64,000 nucleotides of DNA from assembly GCA_039029355.1 (NCBI GenBank), contig JBCCGI010000027.1, positions 27,254 to 91,253 on the forward strand, given 5' to 3'. Below the pieces are notes generated by a model. It was not told where the DNA came from. It did not search any database and saw nothing but the letters and a program-made list of their open reading frames with translations. The DNA is from JBCCGI01 sp039029355. Its GTDB lineage: Bacteria; Planctomycetota; UBA1135; GCA-002686595. Below, piece by piece: positions 44,402 to 53,194 of this stretch; the first letter of the stretch is position 1; each line of letters begins with the position of its first letter. Position numbers and translations under genes: made by a program.

Positions 44402-45391
44402 ATGACCTCCAGAGTCCGCGTGGGAATCGCCGGGACGGGTGCTTACCTGCCCGAGCGCGCCGTTCCCAACTCCTTCTTCGAGGGGATCCTCGATACGTCG
44501 GACGAGTGGATCGTCCAGCGCACCGGCATCCGCGAGCGGCGGTGGGCCTCCGAGGACCAGGCCTGCTCCGACCTTTGCATCGAGGCCGCCAAGCGGGCGC
44601 TCGAGTCCGCCGAGATGGACGCCGCCGACCTGGACCTGATCGTCCTCGGCACGCTGACGCCCGACCACCTGCTGCCGTCGACGGCCTGCCTGGTGCAGGA
44701 CGCGATCGGCGCGAAGAACGCCGGCGCGTTCGACGTGAACGCGGCCTGCACCGGCTTCCTGACCGCGCTGCACACCGGCGAGGCCTTCGTCGCCGCCGGC
44801 CGCGCCAAGCGCGTGCTCGCGATCGGGGGCGAGGTGCTGTCGAAGTTCGTCGACCTGCAGGACCGCGGGTCATGCATCCTGTTCGGCGACGGCGCGGGCG
44901 CGACGATCCTGACGCCGCACGACGACGTGGGGCGGGGCGAGATCCTCGAGACCACGCTCGGCGCGGACGGCGACGGCTTCAAGTACATCCACATGGTCGC
45001 CGGAGGCTCGCGCAAGCCCGCGACGCACGAGACCATCGAGAGCCGTGAGCACTACATCCGCGTGCACGGACGCGAGGTGTTCCGCTTCGCGGTGTCGCGC
45101 ATGGGCAGCCTGATCGAGGACTACGTGAACCGGTACGGCGCCGACGAGATCGGCCTGATCGTGCCGCACCAGGTCAACCGGCGCATCATCGACGCCGCCC
45201 TCGACCGCATCGGCATGACCGACGAGAAGGTCGTCGTGAACATCCACGCCTACGCCAACACCTCGGCGGCGACCGTGCCGATCGCCTTCGACGAGGCGTT
45301 GCGCGGCGGGCGCATCGAGAAGGGCAAGCTGGTCGTGCTGGTCGCCTTCGGAGCCGGGCTCACCTGGGGCAGCACGCTGATCCGCTGGTAA
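44402..45391 (+). CDS. fabH: 3-oxoacyl-ACP synthase III
   Basis: FabH starts fatty-acid synthesis by condensing acetyl-CoA (or a branched primer) with malonyl-ACP. The protein has 329 residues. The active-site Cys116 is in DVNAACTGF, with His in VPHQVNRRIIDAA and Asn in HAYANTSAAT completing the Cys-His-Asn triad. TSDEWIVQRTGIRERR is the conserved N-terminal block. It follows plsX after 101 nt, a gap that carries its own candidate promoter, and fabD follows after 4 nt. Confidence 0.95.
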   Translation: MTSRVRVGIAGTGAYLPERAVPNSFFEGILDTSDEWIVQRTGIRERRWASEDQACSDLCIEAAKRALESAEMDAADLDLIVLGTLTPDHLLPSTACLVQDAIGAKNAGAFDVNAACTGFLTALHTGEAFVAAGRAKRVLAIGGEVLSKFVDLQDRGSCILFGDGAGATILTPHDDVGRGEILETTLGADGDGFKYIHMVAGGSRKPATHETIESREHYIRVHGREVFRFAVSRMGSLIEDYVNRYGADEIGLIVPHQVNRRIIDAALDRIGMTDEKVVVNIHAYANTSAATVPIAFDEALRGGRIEKGKLVVLVAFGAGLTWGSTLIRW

Positions 45392-45395
45392 CGTC

Positions 45396-46331
45396 ATGAG
45401 CGAAGCGATTCTCTTTCCCGGCCAGGGAGCGCAGTTCCCCGGCATGGGGCGCGACTGGTACGAGGCCTTCCCCGCGGCGCGTGCGGTGTTCGACACGGCG
45501 AACGAGGTGCTCGGCTTCTCGCTCACGGACGCGTGCTGGAACAACAACGGCGACGAGGCGGCCGACGTGCACCGCACGGACGTGGCCCAGCCCGGCATCC
45601 TGGCAACGAGCGCCGCGATCATCGCAGTGCTGCGCGAGCGCGGGCTCGACACGAAGAGCGCTCCCTTCTGCGCTGGCCTCTCGCTCGGCGAGTACAGCGC
45701 CCTTTGGTGTGCCGGCGCGCTCTCGCTCGAAGACGCGCTGCGGCTCGTGCGCCTGCGCGGCGAGGCGATGCAGGCGGCCTCGGCCCAGATCCAAAGCGGC
45801 ATGACCAGCCTGATGGGCGCCGACGAGGAGCAGGCCAAGGCTCTGGCCCAAGTCGGCGCCGAGCACGGCATCTGTCAGGTCGCCAACCTGAACGCCCCGG
45901 GTCAGGTGGTCCTGTCCGGCGAGCTGGCCGCCCTCGACGCGGCCGAGGCCGTCGCCCGCGACCACGGCGTGAAGCGCGCCGTTCGCCTGACGGTGGCGGG
46001 CGGATTCCACTCCGAGTGCATGCGGCCCGCGGCCGACCGGCTGGCGGCGGCGCTGGCCGAGGTCGAGGTGCGCGCGCCGGAAGTGCCCGTGGTCAGCAAC
46101 GTGACCGCCCGCGCGGTCGCGGGCCCCGAGGAAATCAAGAAGAACCTGACCGAGCAGATTTGCGCCCCGGTGCTGTGGGAGCGCAGCATGCGTTGGATCG
46201 TCGAAGAACAGAGCGTTGAGCGCTTCCTCGAGCCGGGCCCCGGCACGGTTCTCGCGGGGCTGATGCGCCGCATCGCCCGCGGCGCGACCGTGCGGGCGGC
46301 GGCGACTCCCGGGGACGTCGAAACCGAGTAG
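45396..46331 (+). CDS. fabD: Malonyl-CoA-ACP transacylase
   Basis: FabD moves malonyl groups from CoA to ACP. The protein has 311 residues. It begins with the family motif FPGQGAQFPGMG, has the nucleophile Ser96 in AGLSLGEYSAL (GxSxG), the conserved Arg in RLRGEAMQAA, and His in VAGGFHSECM, with Gln in the N-terminal GQGAQ forming the oxyanion hole. It starts 4 nt after fabH, so the two are translationally linked. The run before fabG contains a small GAGA-tetraloop hairpin and a new promoter. Confidence 0.95.
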   Translation: MSEAILFPGQGAQFPGMGRDWYEAFPAARAVFDTANEVLGFSLTDACWNNNGDEAADVHRTDVAQPGILATSAAIIAVLRERGLDTKSAPFCAGLSLGEYSALWCAGALSLEDALRLVRLRGEAMQAASAQIQSGMTSLMGADEEQAKALAQVGAEHGICQVANLNAPGQVVLSGELAALDAAEAVARDHGVKRAVRLTVAGGFHSECMRPAADRLAAALAEVEVRAPEVPVVSNVTARAVAGPEEIKKNLTEQICAPVLWERSMRWIVEEQSVERFLEPGPGTVLAGLMRRIARGATVRAAATPGDVETE

Positions 46332-46359
46332 GCCACGCCCTCGAAGCGGTCCTCCGAGG

Positions 46360-46375
46360 GGCCCCGAGAGGGGCT
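46360..46375 (+). terminator. Small GAGA-loop hairpin between fabD and fabG
   Basis: GCCCC (46361-46365) pairs with GGGGC (46370-46374) around the stable GNRA loop GAGA, with a flanking G-U pair. It lies between fabD and the next promoter, so it may attenuate or end the upstream transcript. Confidence 0.35.
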
Positions 46376-46397
46376 CTAGACGCCGTTTCAACAGCCG

Positions 46398-46425
46398 TTG
46401 CACCCCTCGATTCAAAGGCTATAGT
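46398..46425 (+). promoter_or_regulatory. Internal promoter before fabG
   Basis: TTGCAC (46398-46403), a 16-nt spacer and TATAGT (46420-46425) match the sigma70 consensus well. The predicted start is about 30 nt before the fabG GTG. It would allow fabG-acpP-fabF to be transcribed separately from fabHD. Confidence 0.65.
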
Positions 46426-46462
46426 CGCTCGCGCCTCGCGCCCCCCAACACCAAGGACCTCC

Positions 46463-47221
46463 GTGCCTGACGCCCTCGAAGAACGTTTCCTCGCCGACAA
46501 GGTCGCCGTCGTGACCGGTGCCTCGCGCGGCATCGGCAAGGCGATCGCTGAGCGCCTCGCTCAGCGCGGCGCGCGCGTCGCGTGCATCGCGACCGCGGCG
46601 GAGCGTTGCGCCGACACCGTCGCGGCCTGCACGGCCGCGGGCGGGGAAGCGCGTGCCTTCGGCGTCGACGTGGCCGATACCGAGGCGGTGGGGCAGGCGA
46701 TCGAGGAGATCCACTCCGAGCTCGGCCCGACCTACGCGCTGGTCAACAACGCCGGCATCACGCGCGACCAGCTGCTCCTCCGGATGACCGAGGAGGACTT
46801 CGACCGGGTGCTCGCCGTGAACCTGAAGGGCGCCTGGAACTTCACGAAGGCCACCGCGCGCACGCTGATGAAGACGCGCGGGCGCATCGTGAACGTGTCG
46901 TCGGTCGTCGGCATCACCGGCAACATCGGCCAGGTCAACTACGCGGCCAGCAAGGCGGGGCTCTTCGGCATGACCCGCTCGGTCGCCAAGGAGCTCGCGC
47001 CGCGCAGCGTGTGCGTGAACGCGGTTGCGCCGGGCTTCGTCGCGACCGACATGACGTCCGACATGGACGAGGCGGCCGCCAAGGAGATGCGGTCGCACAT
47101 CCCGCTCAAGCGCGTCGGCACCCCGGAGGAGATCGCGCTCGCGATCGACTACCTCTGCGGTCCCGGCGGCGCGTACGTCACGGGGCAGACGCTGGTCCTC
47201 GATGGGGGCCTGTCCCTCTAG
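46463..47221 (+). CDS. fabG: 3-oxoacyl-ACP reductase
   Basis: FabG reduces 3-oxoacyl-ACP with NADPH. A 252-residue short-chain dehydrogenase. The cofactor motif is TGASRGIG (residues 18-25), NNAG is at 95-98, and the catalytic Ser147, Tyr160 and Lys164 lie in NVSSVVG and NYAASKAG. The C-terminal VTGQTLVLDGGLSL is typical. GTG 46463 has AAGGA 5 nt upstream. The gene has its own promoter and leads into acpP. Confidence 0.95.
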   Translation: MPDALEERFLADKVAVVTGASRGIGKAIAERLAQRGARVACIATAAERCADTVAACTAAGGEARAFGVDVADTEAVGQAIEEIHSELGPTYALVNNAGITRDQLLLRMTEEDFDRVLAVNLKGAWNFTKATARTLMKTRGRIVNVSSVVGITGNIGQVNYAASKAGLFGMTRSVAKELAPRSVCVNAVAPGFVATDMTSDMDEAAAKEMRSHIPLKRVGTPEEIALAIDYLCGPGGAYVTGQTLVLDGGLSL

Positions 47222-47307
47222 CATGGATCCCGCGTCGAGCACCCACGATCCCGAAGAGCGCGCTGCGCGCCGCCTTCGCCCGAGAACCCTTTCCAGGAGC
47301 CTTTGAG

Positions 47308-47547
47308 GTGACCAACCCGACGATCGAAGAGCGCGTGACGCGCATCGTGTGCAACCAGATGGGCACCACGCCCGACAAGATCTCCGGCGAGACCTCGTTC
47401 GTGAACGACCTCGGCGCCGATTCGCTGGACACGGTCGAGCTCGTGATGGAGTTCGAAGACGAGTTTGAGATCTCGATCCCCGACGAGGATGCTGAGAAGA
47501 TCCAAACCGTCGGCGCGGCGATCGAATACATCAAGTCCAAGTGCTAA
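47308..47547 (+). CDS. acpP: Acyl carrier protein
   Basis: A 79-residue acidic ACP. Ser39 in GADSLDTVELVMEFEDEF is the site for the 4'-phosphopantetheine arm that carries growing acyl chains. The C-terminal EKIQTVGAAIEYI is conserved. It starts at GTG 47308 with AGGAG at 47295-47299. An unusual Cys is the final residue (KSKC), and another is at residue 15. It lies between fabG and fabF, the usual order, and a hairpin follows the stop. Confidence 0.95.
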   Translation: MTNPTIEERVTRIVCNQMGTTPDKISGETSFVNDLGADSLDTVELVMEFEDEFEISIPDEDAEKIQTVGAAIEYIKSKC

Positions 47548-47560
47548 ACGGACGCTTCCG

Positions 47561-47584
47561 GGCCGTGCCGGAGTTGGTACGGCC
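47561..47584 (+). other. Hairpin between acpP and fabF
   Basis: GGCCGTGCC and GGTACGGCC pair over 9 bp with one G-U around the loop GGAGTT, starting 13 nt after the acpP stop. It could stabilise the acpP mRNA 3' end or partly terminate, giving more ACP than FabF. Confidence 0.4.
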
Positions 47585-47610
47585 GTAGGCCCTAAGCGAA
47601 GAGGCACAAC

Positions 47611-48852
47611 ATGCGCCGCGTGGTGATCACCGGCCTGGGGACGGTCAACGCCCTGGGCTCCGACGTCCAGTCGTCCTGGCCCCGCATTCTTGCGGGCGAG
47701 AACGGCGTCCAGAGGATCACCCACTTCGACACCGAAGGGCTGCCGGTGGTGATCGCGGCGAGCGTGGACTGGAACCCCGAGGAGAAGTTCTCGGGCCCCG
47801 AGTTCCGCAAGCTGGACTTCTTCACGATGTACGCGCTGAAGGCCGCCGAGGAGGCCCTCGCCGACGCCGGCCTCGACCTCTCGCAGGAGTCCGAGGAGGT
47901 CCGCGAGCGCTGCGGCTCGATCATCGGCACCGGCATCGGCGGCATCAACGGCATCGAGGGGCAGCACGCGGTGCTGCTGGAGCGCGGCCCGCGGCGCGTC
48001 AGCCCGCACTTCATCCCGAAGATCATGGCCAACGCCGTCAGCGGCCAGGTCGCGATCGAGCACGGGATCCTCGGCACCTGCTTCACCACCTCGTCGGCCT
48101 GCGCGTCGTCGGGGCACGCGATCGGGATGGCGCTCCTGGCGATCCGCTCGGGCGAGGCCGACCTGGTCGTGACCGGCGGCTCGGAGTCGGCCACCACGCG
48201 GCTGTCGATCTCGGGCTTCGCCTCGGCCAAGGCGCTCTCCAAGCGCAACGAGGAGCCCGAGCGCGCCTCGCGCCCCTTCGACGTCGACCGCGACGGCTTC
48301 GTGATGGGGGAGGGCGCCGGCATCCTGGTCTTCGAGGAGTACGAGCGCGCCAAGGCGCGCGGCGCCAAGATCTACGCCGAGGTGAAGGGCTACGGCTCCA
48401 CCGACGACGCGTTCCACATCACGGCGCCCAGGGAGGACGGAAGCGGCCCCGCCCGCGCCTTCCACCTGGCGATGAAGTCCGGGAACGTCGATCCCGAGAC
48501 GATCGACTACATCAACGCCCACGGCACGTCGACGCCGTACAACGACGCGATCGAGACGCGCGCCATCCGCCGCTGCTTCGGCGACCAGGCCGACCGTCTC
48601 GCGGTGTCGTCGACCAAGTCGATGATCGGGCACCTCCTGGGCGCCTCGTCGGCGGTCGAGCTGGTGTGCACCGCGCTCTCGGTCCAACAGGGCATCGTGC
48701 ACCCCACCCGCAACCACGAGAACCCGGCCCCCGAGTGCGACCTGGACTACATCCCGGGCGAGTCGCGCGAGCTGAAGGTGCGCAACGCGCTCTCCAACTC
48801 GCTGGGCTTCGGCGGGCACAACGTGTCCATCTGCATCGGGCAGGTCGACTAG
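47611..48852 (+). CDS. fabF: 3-oxoacyl-ACP synthase II
   Basis: FabF is the chain-elongating condensing enzyme of type II fatty-acid synthesis. The protein has 413 residues. The Cys-His-His triad is present: Cys164 in TSSACASSGHA, His in NAHGTSTPYND and His in STKSMIGHLLGA. RRVVITGLGTVNALG is the typical N-terminus. It ends the cluster and is followed by a hairpin terminator. Confidence 0.95.
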   Translation: MRRVVITGLGTVNALGSDVQSSWPRILAGENGVQRITHFDTEGLPVVIAASVDWNPEEKFSGPEFRKLDFFTMYALKAAEEALADAGLDLSQESEEVRERCGSIIGTGIGGINGIEGQHAVLLERGPRRVSPHFIPKIMANAVSGQVAIEHGILGTCFTTSSACASSGHAIGMALLAIRSGEADLVVTGGSESATTRLSISGFASAKALSKRNEEPERASRPFDVDRDGFVMGEGAGILVFEEYERAKARGAKIYAEVKGYGSTDDAFHITAPREDGSGPARAFHLAMKSGNVDPETIDYINAHGTSTPYNDAIETRAIRRCFGDQADRLAVSSTKSMIGHLLGASSAVELVCTALSVQQGIVHPTRNHENPAPECDLDYIPGESRELKVRNALSNSLGFGGHNVSICIGQVD

Positions 48853-48866
48853 CACTCGTCCGCGCG

Positions 48867-48903
48867 GGCCGAGGCGGGCTCGCCTCGGCCTCTGGACCGG
48901 GTT
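48867..48903 (+). terminator. Terminator after fabF
   Basis: GGCCGAGGC (48867-48875) and GCCTCGGCC (48882-48890) form a perfect 9-bp stem with a 6-nt loop, followed within 13 nt by a short GTTT. It is placed 14 nt after the fabF stop, where the cluster should end. The rest of the 214-bp gap up to 49067 shows only a TAGGCT (49015-49020) that could be a -10 box. Confidence 0.6.
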
Positions 48904-49066
48904 TCGGCTGCTCCAAGCGCGCTCTCGGGACCGCCGGAGCGGCTCCGGGTGCCGGGCCGGCAAAAAGGCCCCCGAGAGGAAACTCCGGGCGCCCTCCGGT
49001 TCGCTGCCTAGGGGTAGGCTGACGTCTAGCCTCTCCCTCTCGGCAAGCCCACTCCGGAGCCCCCTC

Positions 49067-51706
49067 ATGCGCTTGGTCGTCCCCAGCTCCTCGACGGAGC
49101 TCGGCCCCTTCGTCGCCGTCCTCGCGGCGCTCACAGTCCTCACGGACCTGACCGGCCCGCTGGCAGCCCAGACGCCGCTCTTGGTGGAGCCGCACCGCAT
49201 GGTCCCCGCCGACCAGGCCCGGGCGCGGGCCATCGCCTTCGCCGACCTCGACGGCGACCTGGACCTCGACGTGCTGATCGGGACCAACGCCGGGCTGCCG
49301 ATCGCGGTGTACGGCAACGACGGCAACGGCGGGCTGTTCCTCGGCACGACCCTCGACGTCGGCCTGAAGACGGTGCGCGGCCTGGCGCTCGGCCACATCG
49401 ACGCCGACCCGCACCTCGATCTTCTGGTCGGGGCCGCCGGGCCGTGCGGGTTTGCGCCGTGCTCCGAGGCCGAGAACGCGCTCTTCCTGGGCAGCGGCAC
49501 CGGGGGCTTCGTGCCGGCGGCGGGCCTCCCGGCGGTTCTCGACGACACCTGGGACGCCGCGCTGGCGGACGTGGACGGGGACGGCGACCTCGACGGGCTC
49601 TTCGGCAACCGGGACGCCCAGAACCGGCTGGTGCTCGGCGACGGGAGCGGGGGCTTCGCGGAGGCCACGGTGAACCTGCCGCCGGCGGTCGACGACACGC
49701 GGGCGCTGGTGGCCTTCGACGCGGACGGCGACGGGGACGTCGACGTGGCGTTCGCGAACTGGCTCGAGCAGAACCGGCTGCTGCGCGGCGTGGGGGGCGG
49801 GCTCTTCTCCGACGCCACCGCGGCGCTTCCGGTGAGCAGCGCGGCGAGCCTGGCCATCCTGGCCGGCGATGCCGACGCCGACGGCGACCTCGACCTCTTG
49901 CTGGCCGACGGAGTGATCGCGGCGGTGTGGGAGAACGACGGCGCGGGCGGCTTCACCGCCGGAGCCGGCAGCGTCAGCACCGGGGCCCAGATCCGCGACC
50001 TGGCGCTGATCGACGTCGACGGGGACGCCGACCTCGACCTGCTCGTCGCCAGCGACCTGCAGAACCGACTGCTGCTCAACGACGGCGCCGCCGGCTTTTC
50101 CCCGGCGCCCACGGAGCTGCCAGCGCTGGTCGGCGACACCGAGGTGCTGGCGGCGGGCGACCTCGACGGCGACCTCGACGCGGACGTGCTCGCGGCCGTC
50201 GACACCAGCGACGACTTCAGCGGCTTCGGCAACGGGGAGACCCAGCTCTACCTCGGCGATGGCAAGGGCGCGTTCGCCTTCGCGACCCGGGCCGAGGTTC
50301 CGTTCTACGACGAGTCGCGCGCGGTCGCGCTCGCCGACCTCGACGGCGACGCCGATCTCGACGCCTTCGTCGGCAACCAGACCAAGATCTTCGGCTTGGC
50401 CACGCTGGCCGAGGACCGAGTGCTGAAGAACGACGGCTTCGGCGTCCTGAGCCACGCCCCGGGCGCGCTGCCGGCGCTCGACCAGGACACGCGCTCGGTG
50501 GTCCTCGCCGACTTCGACGGCGACGCCGACGTCGACGCCTTCGTCGGCACCGGGGCCATCAGCGGCGACCCCTACGGTCTATCGCTGGGCACCCAGAACC
50601 GGCTCCTCGTCAACGCTGGGACGGCGACGTTCACCGACGCCACGGCCCAGCTCCCCGCCGAGATCGACTCGGTGAGCGAAGGCGCGGCGGGCGACCTCGA
50701 CGGCGACGGCGACCTGGACCTGCTCGTCGCGACGCGTCCCTACTCGGTCTGCTGCGGCTATCCGGTCGACAACGCGAACCGGCTGTACCTGAACGACGGC
50801 GCCGGGCTCTTCACGGCACGGCACGGCAACCTGCCCGCGACCGGAACGAGCGAGGCCAGCACGGCCGCGGCCCTCGGCGACGTCGACGCGGACGGCGACC
50901 TCGACGCGCTGATCGGCACGTCGAACGGGCTCGACCACCTCTACCTGAACGACGGCGCGGCGGGCTTCGTCGACGCGACCGGCAACCTGCCGGCGATCGG
51001 CGATTCCGACGACCTGGCGCTGGGCGACGCGGACGGCGACGGCGACCTCGACCTGGCGCTGTACGGCGACGAGCTCAGGCTCTACCTGGGCGACGGGGCC
51101 GGCCTGTTCACCGCGGGCGGGAGCTTCCCCACCGGCCTGCCGTCCGGCAACGAGCTGCTCTGGAGCGACCTGGACGGCGACCAGGACCTCGACCTGGTGC
51201 TGGCCTCCTCCGACGAGAACCAGGTGCTGCTCAACGACGGCGCCGGCGCGTTCACCGCGCTCGGCCTGGGGGCGCTCGACGAGGGCACCTTCGACGTCGC
51301 CGCGGGCGACCTCGACGCCGACGGCGATGACGACCTGCTTTTTGTGGGCTGGGCCCAGAACCGGCTGTACGTGAACCGAACACGCCAGGTGTCCTGGCGC
51401 CATCTGCCGCGGGTCGGCAAGCCGCTCTTTTTGGACCTGGCCGACGCCCCGGGCACGCCGTGGTTCCTGGCCTGGGCGCCGGCGACCGCGAGCGTCCCGC
51501 TGCCGCCGTACGGGCTCCTGGGCCTCGATCCGGCCGCGCTGCAGGTGCTCGGCTCGGGCAGCTTCGACGGCGCCGGCAACGCCGAGCTGGTCGCCCTGGT
51601 CCCGGCCACGCCGCCGCTGGTCGGGGCGGATCTTTACGTGCAGATGCTCGCCGGCGCGCCGCTGATCCTGTCGAACGTGGAGCGGGTCGCGCTCACCGAC
51701 TTCTGA
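49067..51706 (+). CDS. Secreted FG-GAP/VCBS-repeat protein with planctomycete-type C-terminal beta domain
   Basis: An 879-residue exported protein. The signal region (about residues 1-38) ends PLAAQ. A long array of FG-GAP/VCBS repeats runs to about 780. Each has a calcium-loop pattern like DLDGDLDLDVLIG, DVDGDGDLDGLFGN or DADGDGDVDVAFAN, alternating with an NRLLLNDG element. The array forms an integrin-type propeller or two. The last about 95 residues are a separate domain (FLAWAPATASVPLPPYGLLG, LDPAALQVLGSGSFDGAG, PLVGADLYVQML). No enzyme motif is seen. A calcium-stabilised surface adhesin or polysaccharide-binding protein is likely. Confidence 0.82.
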   Translation: MRLVVPSSSTELGPFVAVLAALTVLTDLTGPLAAQTPLLVEPHRMVPADQARARAIAFADLDGDLDLDVLIGTNAGLPIAVYGNDGNGGLFLGTTLDVGLKTVRGLALGHIDADPHLDLLVGAAGPCGFAPCSEAENALFLGSGTGGFVPAAGLPAVLDDTWDAALADVDGDGDLDGLFGNRDAQNRLVLGDGSGGFAEATVNLPPAVDDTRALVAFDADGDGDVDVAFANWLEQNRLLRGVGGGLFSDATAALPVSSAASLAILAGDADADGDLDLLLADGVIAAVWENDGAGGFTAGAGSVSTGAQIRDLALIDVDGDADLDLLVASDLQNRLLLNDGAAGFSPAPTELPALVGDTEVLAAGDLDGDLDADVLAAVDTSDDFSGFGNGETQLYLGDGKGAFAFATRAEVPFYDESRAVALADLDGDADLDAFVGNQTKIFGLATLAEDRVLKNDGFGVLSHAPGALPALDQDTRSVVLADFDGDADVDAFVGTGAISGDPYGLSLGTQNRLLVNAGTATFTDATAQLPAEIDSVSEGAAGDLDGDGDLDLLVATRPYSVCCGYPVDNANRLYLNDGAGLFTARHGNLPATGTSEASTAAALGDVDADGDLDALIGTSNGLDHLYLNDGAAGFVDATGNLPAIGDSDDLALGDADGDGDLDLALYGDELRLYLGDGAGLFTAGGSFPTGLPSGNELLWSDLDGDQDLDLVLASSDENQVLLNDGAGAFTALGLGALDEGTFDVAAGDLDADGDDDLLFVGWAQNRLYVNRTRQVSWRHLPRVGKPLFLDLADAPGTPWFLAWAPATASVPLPPYGLLGLDPAALQVLGSGSFDGAGNAELVALVPATPPLVGADLYVQMLAGAPLILSNVERVALTDF

Positions 51707-51755
51707 ACGGCCGCCGGCGGGGCGATTCGGCCGCGATCTGGGGGCGAATGCAGGC

Positions 51756-51761
51756 TAGAAT
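51756..51761 (+). promoter_or_regulatory. Candidate -10 (TAGAAT) of the ddl-dapB operon
   Basis: TAGAAT lies 94 nt before GTG 51856, with no clear -35 box. It is the best promoter element in the 149-bp gap before the operon. Confidence 0.4.
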
Positions 51762-51855
51762 CAAGCCTGGGCAAAGAGCCCATTCCCCCCCCGACTGACA
51801 ACATGAGCCTGCCACAAGGCCACCTCGCCCCGCGACCCGCGGGTAGGAGCTAAGC

Positions 51856-52200
51856 GTGCACAGGAAGTTCAAGGAGCTGCTCCACCAGTACAAGCTCGAC
51901 GTGTTCCGCATCGAGCATGACAAGAAGGATGTCGAGCAGATCACGTCCGAGTGCATGGAGATCTGCGAGGACCTCCTGAACCAGAAGTACAGCTACCACT
52001 TCCACAAGCTCCCCGACGCCGGCCGCGCAGAGATCATCAACATGATCAACAACTACACGCGCGAGGCCATCCTGCCGCCGATCGTCGAGTCGCTGGTCCA
52101 CCGCCACGTGACGTTGGAGCACCGCATCGAGAGCCTCGAGAAGTTCCTCGAGTCGATGCTCGAAACCCTCTCCTCCGAGCCGGTCGCGACGTCCGGCTAG
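51856..52200 (+). CDS. Small helical protein of unknown function
   Basis: A 114-residue protein I do not recognise. It is charged, predicted mostly helical, and has no signal peptide or membrane segment. It is rich in Glu/His/Lys (e.g. HDKKDVEQITSECMEICEDL) and its C-terminal half (LEHRIESLEKFLESMLETL) could form a coiled coil. Codon use looks like that of its neighbours, and AGGAG at 51845-51849 supports GTG 51856. It is the first gene of the dehydrogenase-ddl-dapB run, 19 nt before the next start, so it may be a regulator or accessory factor of that operon. Confidence 0.65.
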   Translation: MHRKFKELLHQYKLDVFRIEHDKKDVEQITSECMEICEDLLNQKYSYHFHKLPDAGRAEIINMINNYTREAILPPIVESLVHRHVTLEHRIESLEKFLESMLETLSSEPVATSG

Positions 52201-52219
52201 CCGCGCCGAAGGCACCACC

Positions 52220-53194
52220 GTGCGCGGGCTCGAGATCCGCTCCGGCCAGGTCGCCTACCGAGGCGACCTGCCGCCGCCCGCGTCGCTCGTGGCCGGCGCG
52301 ACGGACGAGTGCCGCGTGCGGGTCACGCGCGCCGGCGTTTGCGCCACCGACCTGGCGCTCGCGCGCGGCTACATGGGCTTCGCGGGCGTGCCCGGCCACG
52401 AATTTGTGGGCGTGGCGCTCGATGGCCCCCTCGCCGGCAGCAGGGTCGTGGGCGAGATCAACGCCGCCTGCGGCCGCTGCGAGGCCTGCCGCGGCGGCCT
52501 GGATCGCCACTGCCCCGAGCGCACCGTGCTCGGCATCCTGGGGCGCCCGGGCGCCTTCGCCGAGGAGCTGACCCTGCCGGCCCGCAACCTCCACGCCGTG
52601 CCCGAAGGCGTGAGCGACGACGAGGCGGTCTTCGCCGAGCCCCTGGCGGCCGCCTTCGAGATCCCCACCCAGGTGGATCTCGCGGGGGCCGAGCGCGCGG
52701 CGGTGGTGGGGGACGGGCGCCTCGGCCTCCTGTGCGCCCAGGTGGTCGCGCTGGGCGGCGTCGACGTCGACCTCTTCGGCCGCCACCCCGAGCGCGGTGA
52801 GGCGCTGCCCGCGGCGATCCAACACCGCGGTGCGCTGCCGGGAACACCCCCGGCCCCGGGGGGCCGCTACGACCTCGTCGTCGAGGCCACCGGCGATCCC
52901 CGGGTTCTCGGCCAGGTGCTTGGTTTCGTGCGCCCGCGTGGCATCCTCGTGCTCAAGACGACCACCGAAGCGCCGGCGTCGCTGGACCTGGCGCCGCTGG
53001 TGGTCGACGAGATCACGCTCCTGGGCTCGCGCTGCGGTCCGTTCGCCCCCGCGCTGGACGCGATGGCGGCGGGCTCGGTGGTGCTGACCCCCTGGATCCA
53101 TGCCCGCTTCCCCCTGGAGGAGGGGCCGCGGGCCTTCGCGCGGGCGGCCGAGCCCGGAACCCTCAAGGTCCTCCTCGACATCCAGGCTTCATGA
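52220..53194 (+). CDS. Zinc-dependent MDR alcohol/polyol dehydrogenase
   Basis: A 324-residue medium-chain dehydrogenase. Catalytic zinc ligands fit RAGVCATDLALARG (Cys) and VPGHEFVG (His-Glu). The structural zinc lobe is intact in CGRCEACRGGLDRHC. The nucleotide-binding fold follows (AAVVGDGRLGLLCAQVVALG, close to GxGxxG). The chain is somewhat shorter than the usual 340-350 residues. Relatives include threonine, sorbitol and glucose dehydrogenases. The substrate is not deducible. It starts at GTG 52220, and its last 4 nt overlap the next gene (ATGA). Confidence 0.83.
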   Translation: MRGLEIRSGQVAYRGDLPPPASLVAGATDECRVRVTRAGVCATDLALARGYMGFAGVPGHEFVGVALDGPLAGSRVVGEINAACGRCEACRGGLDRHCPERTVLGILGRPGAFAEELTLPARNLHAVPEGVSDDEAVFAEPLAAAFEIPTQVDLAGAERAAVVGDGRLGLLCAQVVALGGVDVDLFGRHPERGEALPAAIQHRGALPGTPPAPGGRYDLVVEATGDPRVLGQVLGFVRPRGILVLKTTTEAPASLDLAPLVVDEITLLGSRCGPFAPALDAMAAGSVVLTPWIHARFPLEEGPRAFARAAEPGTLKVLLDIQAS

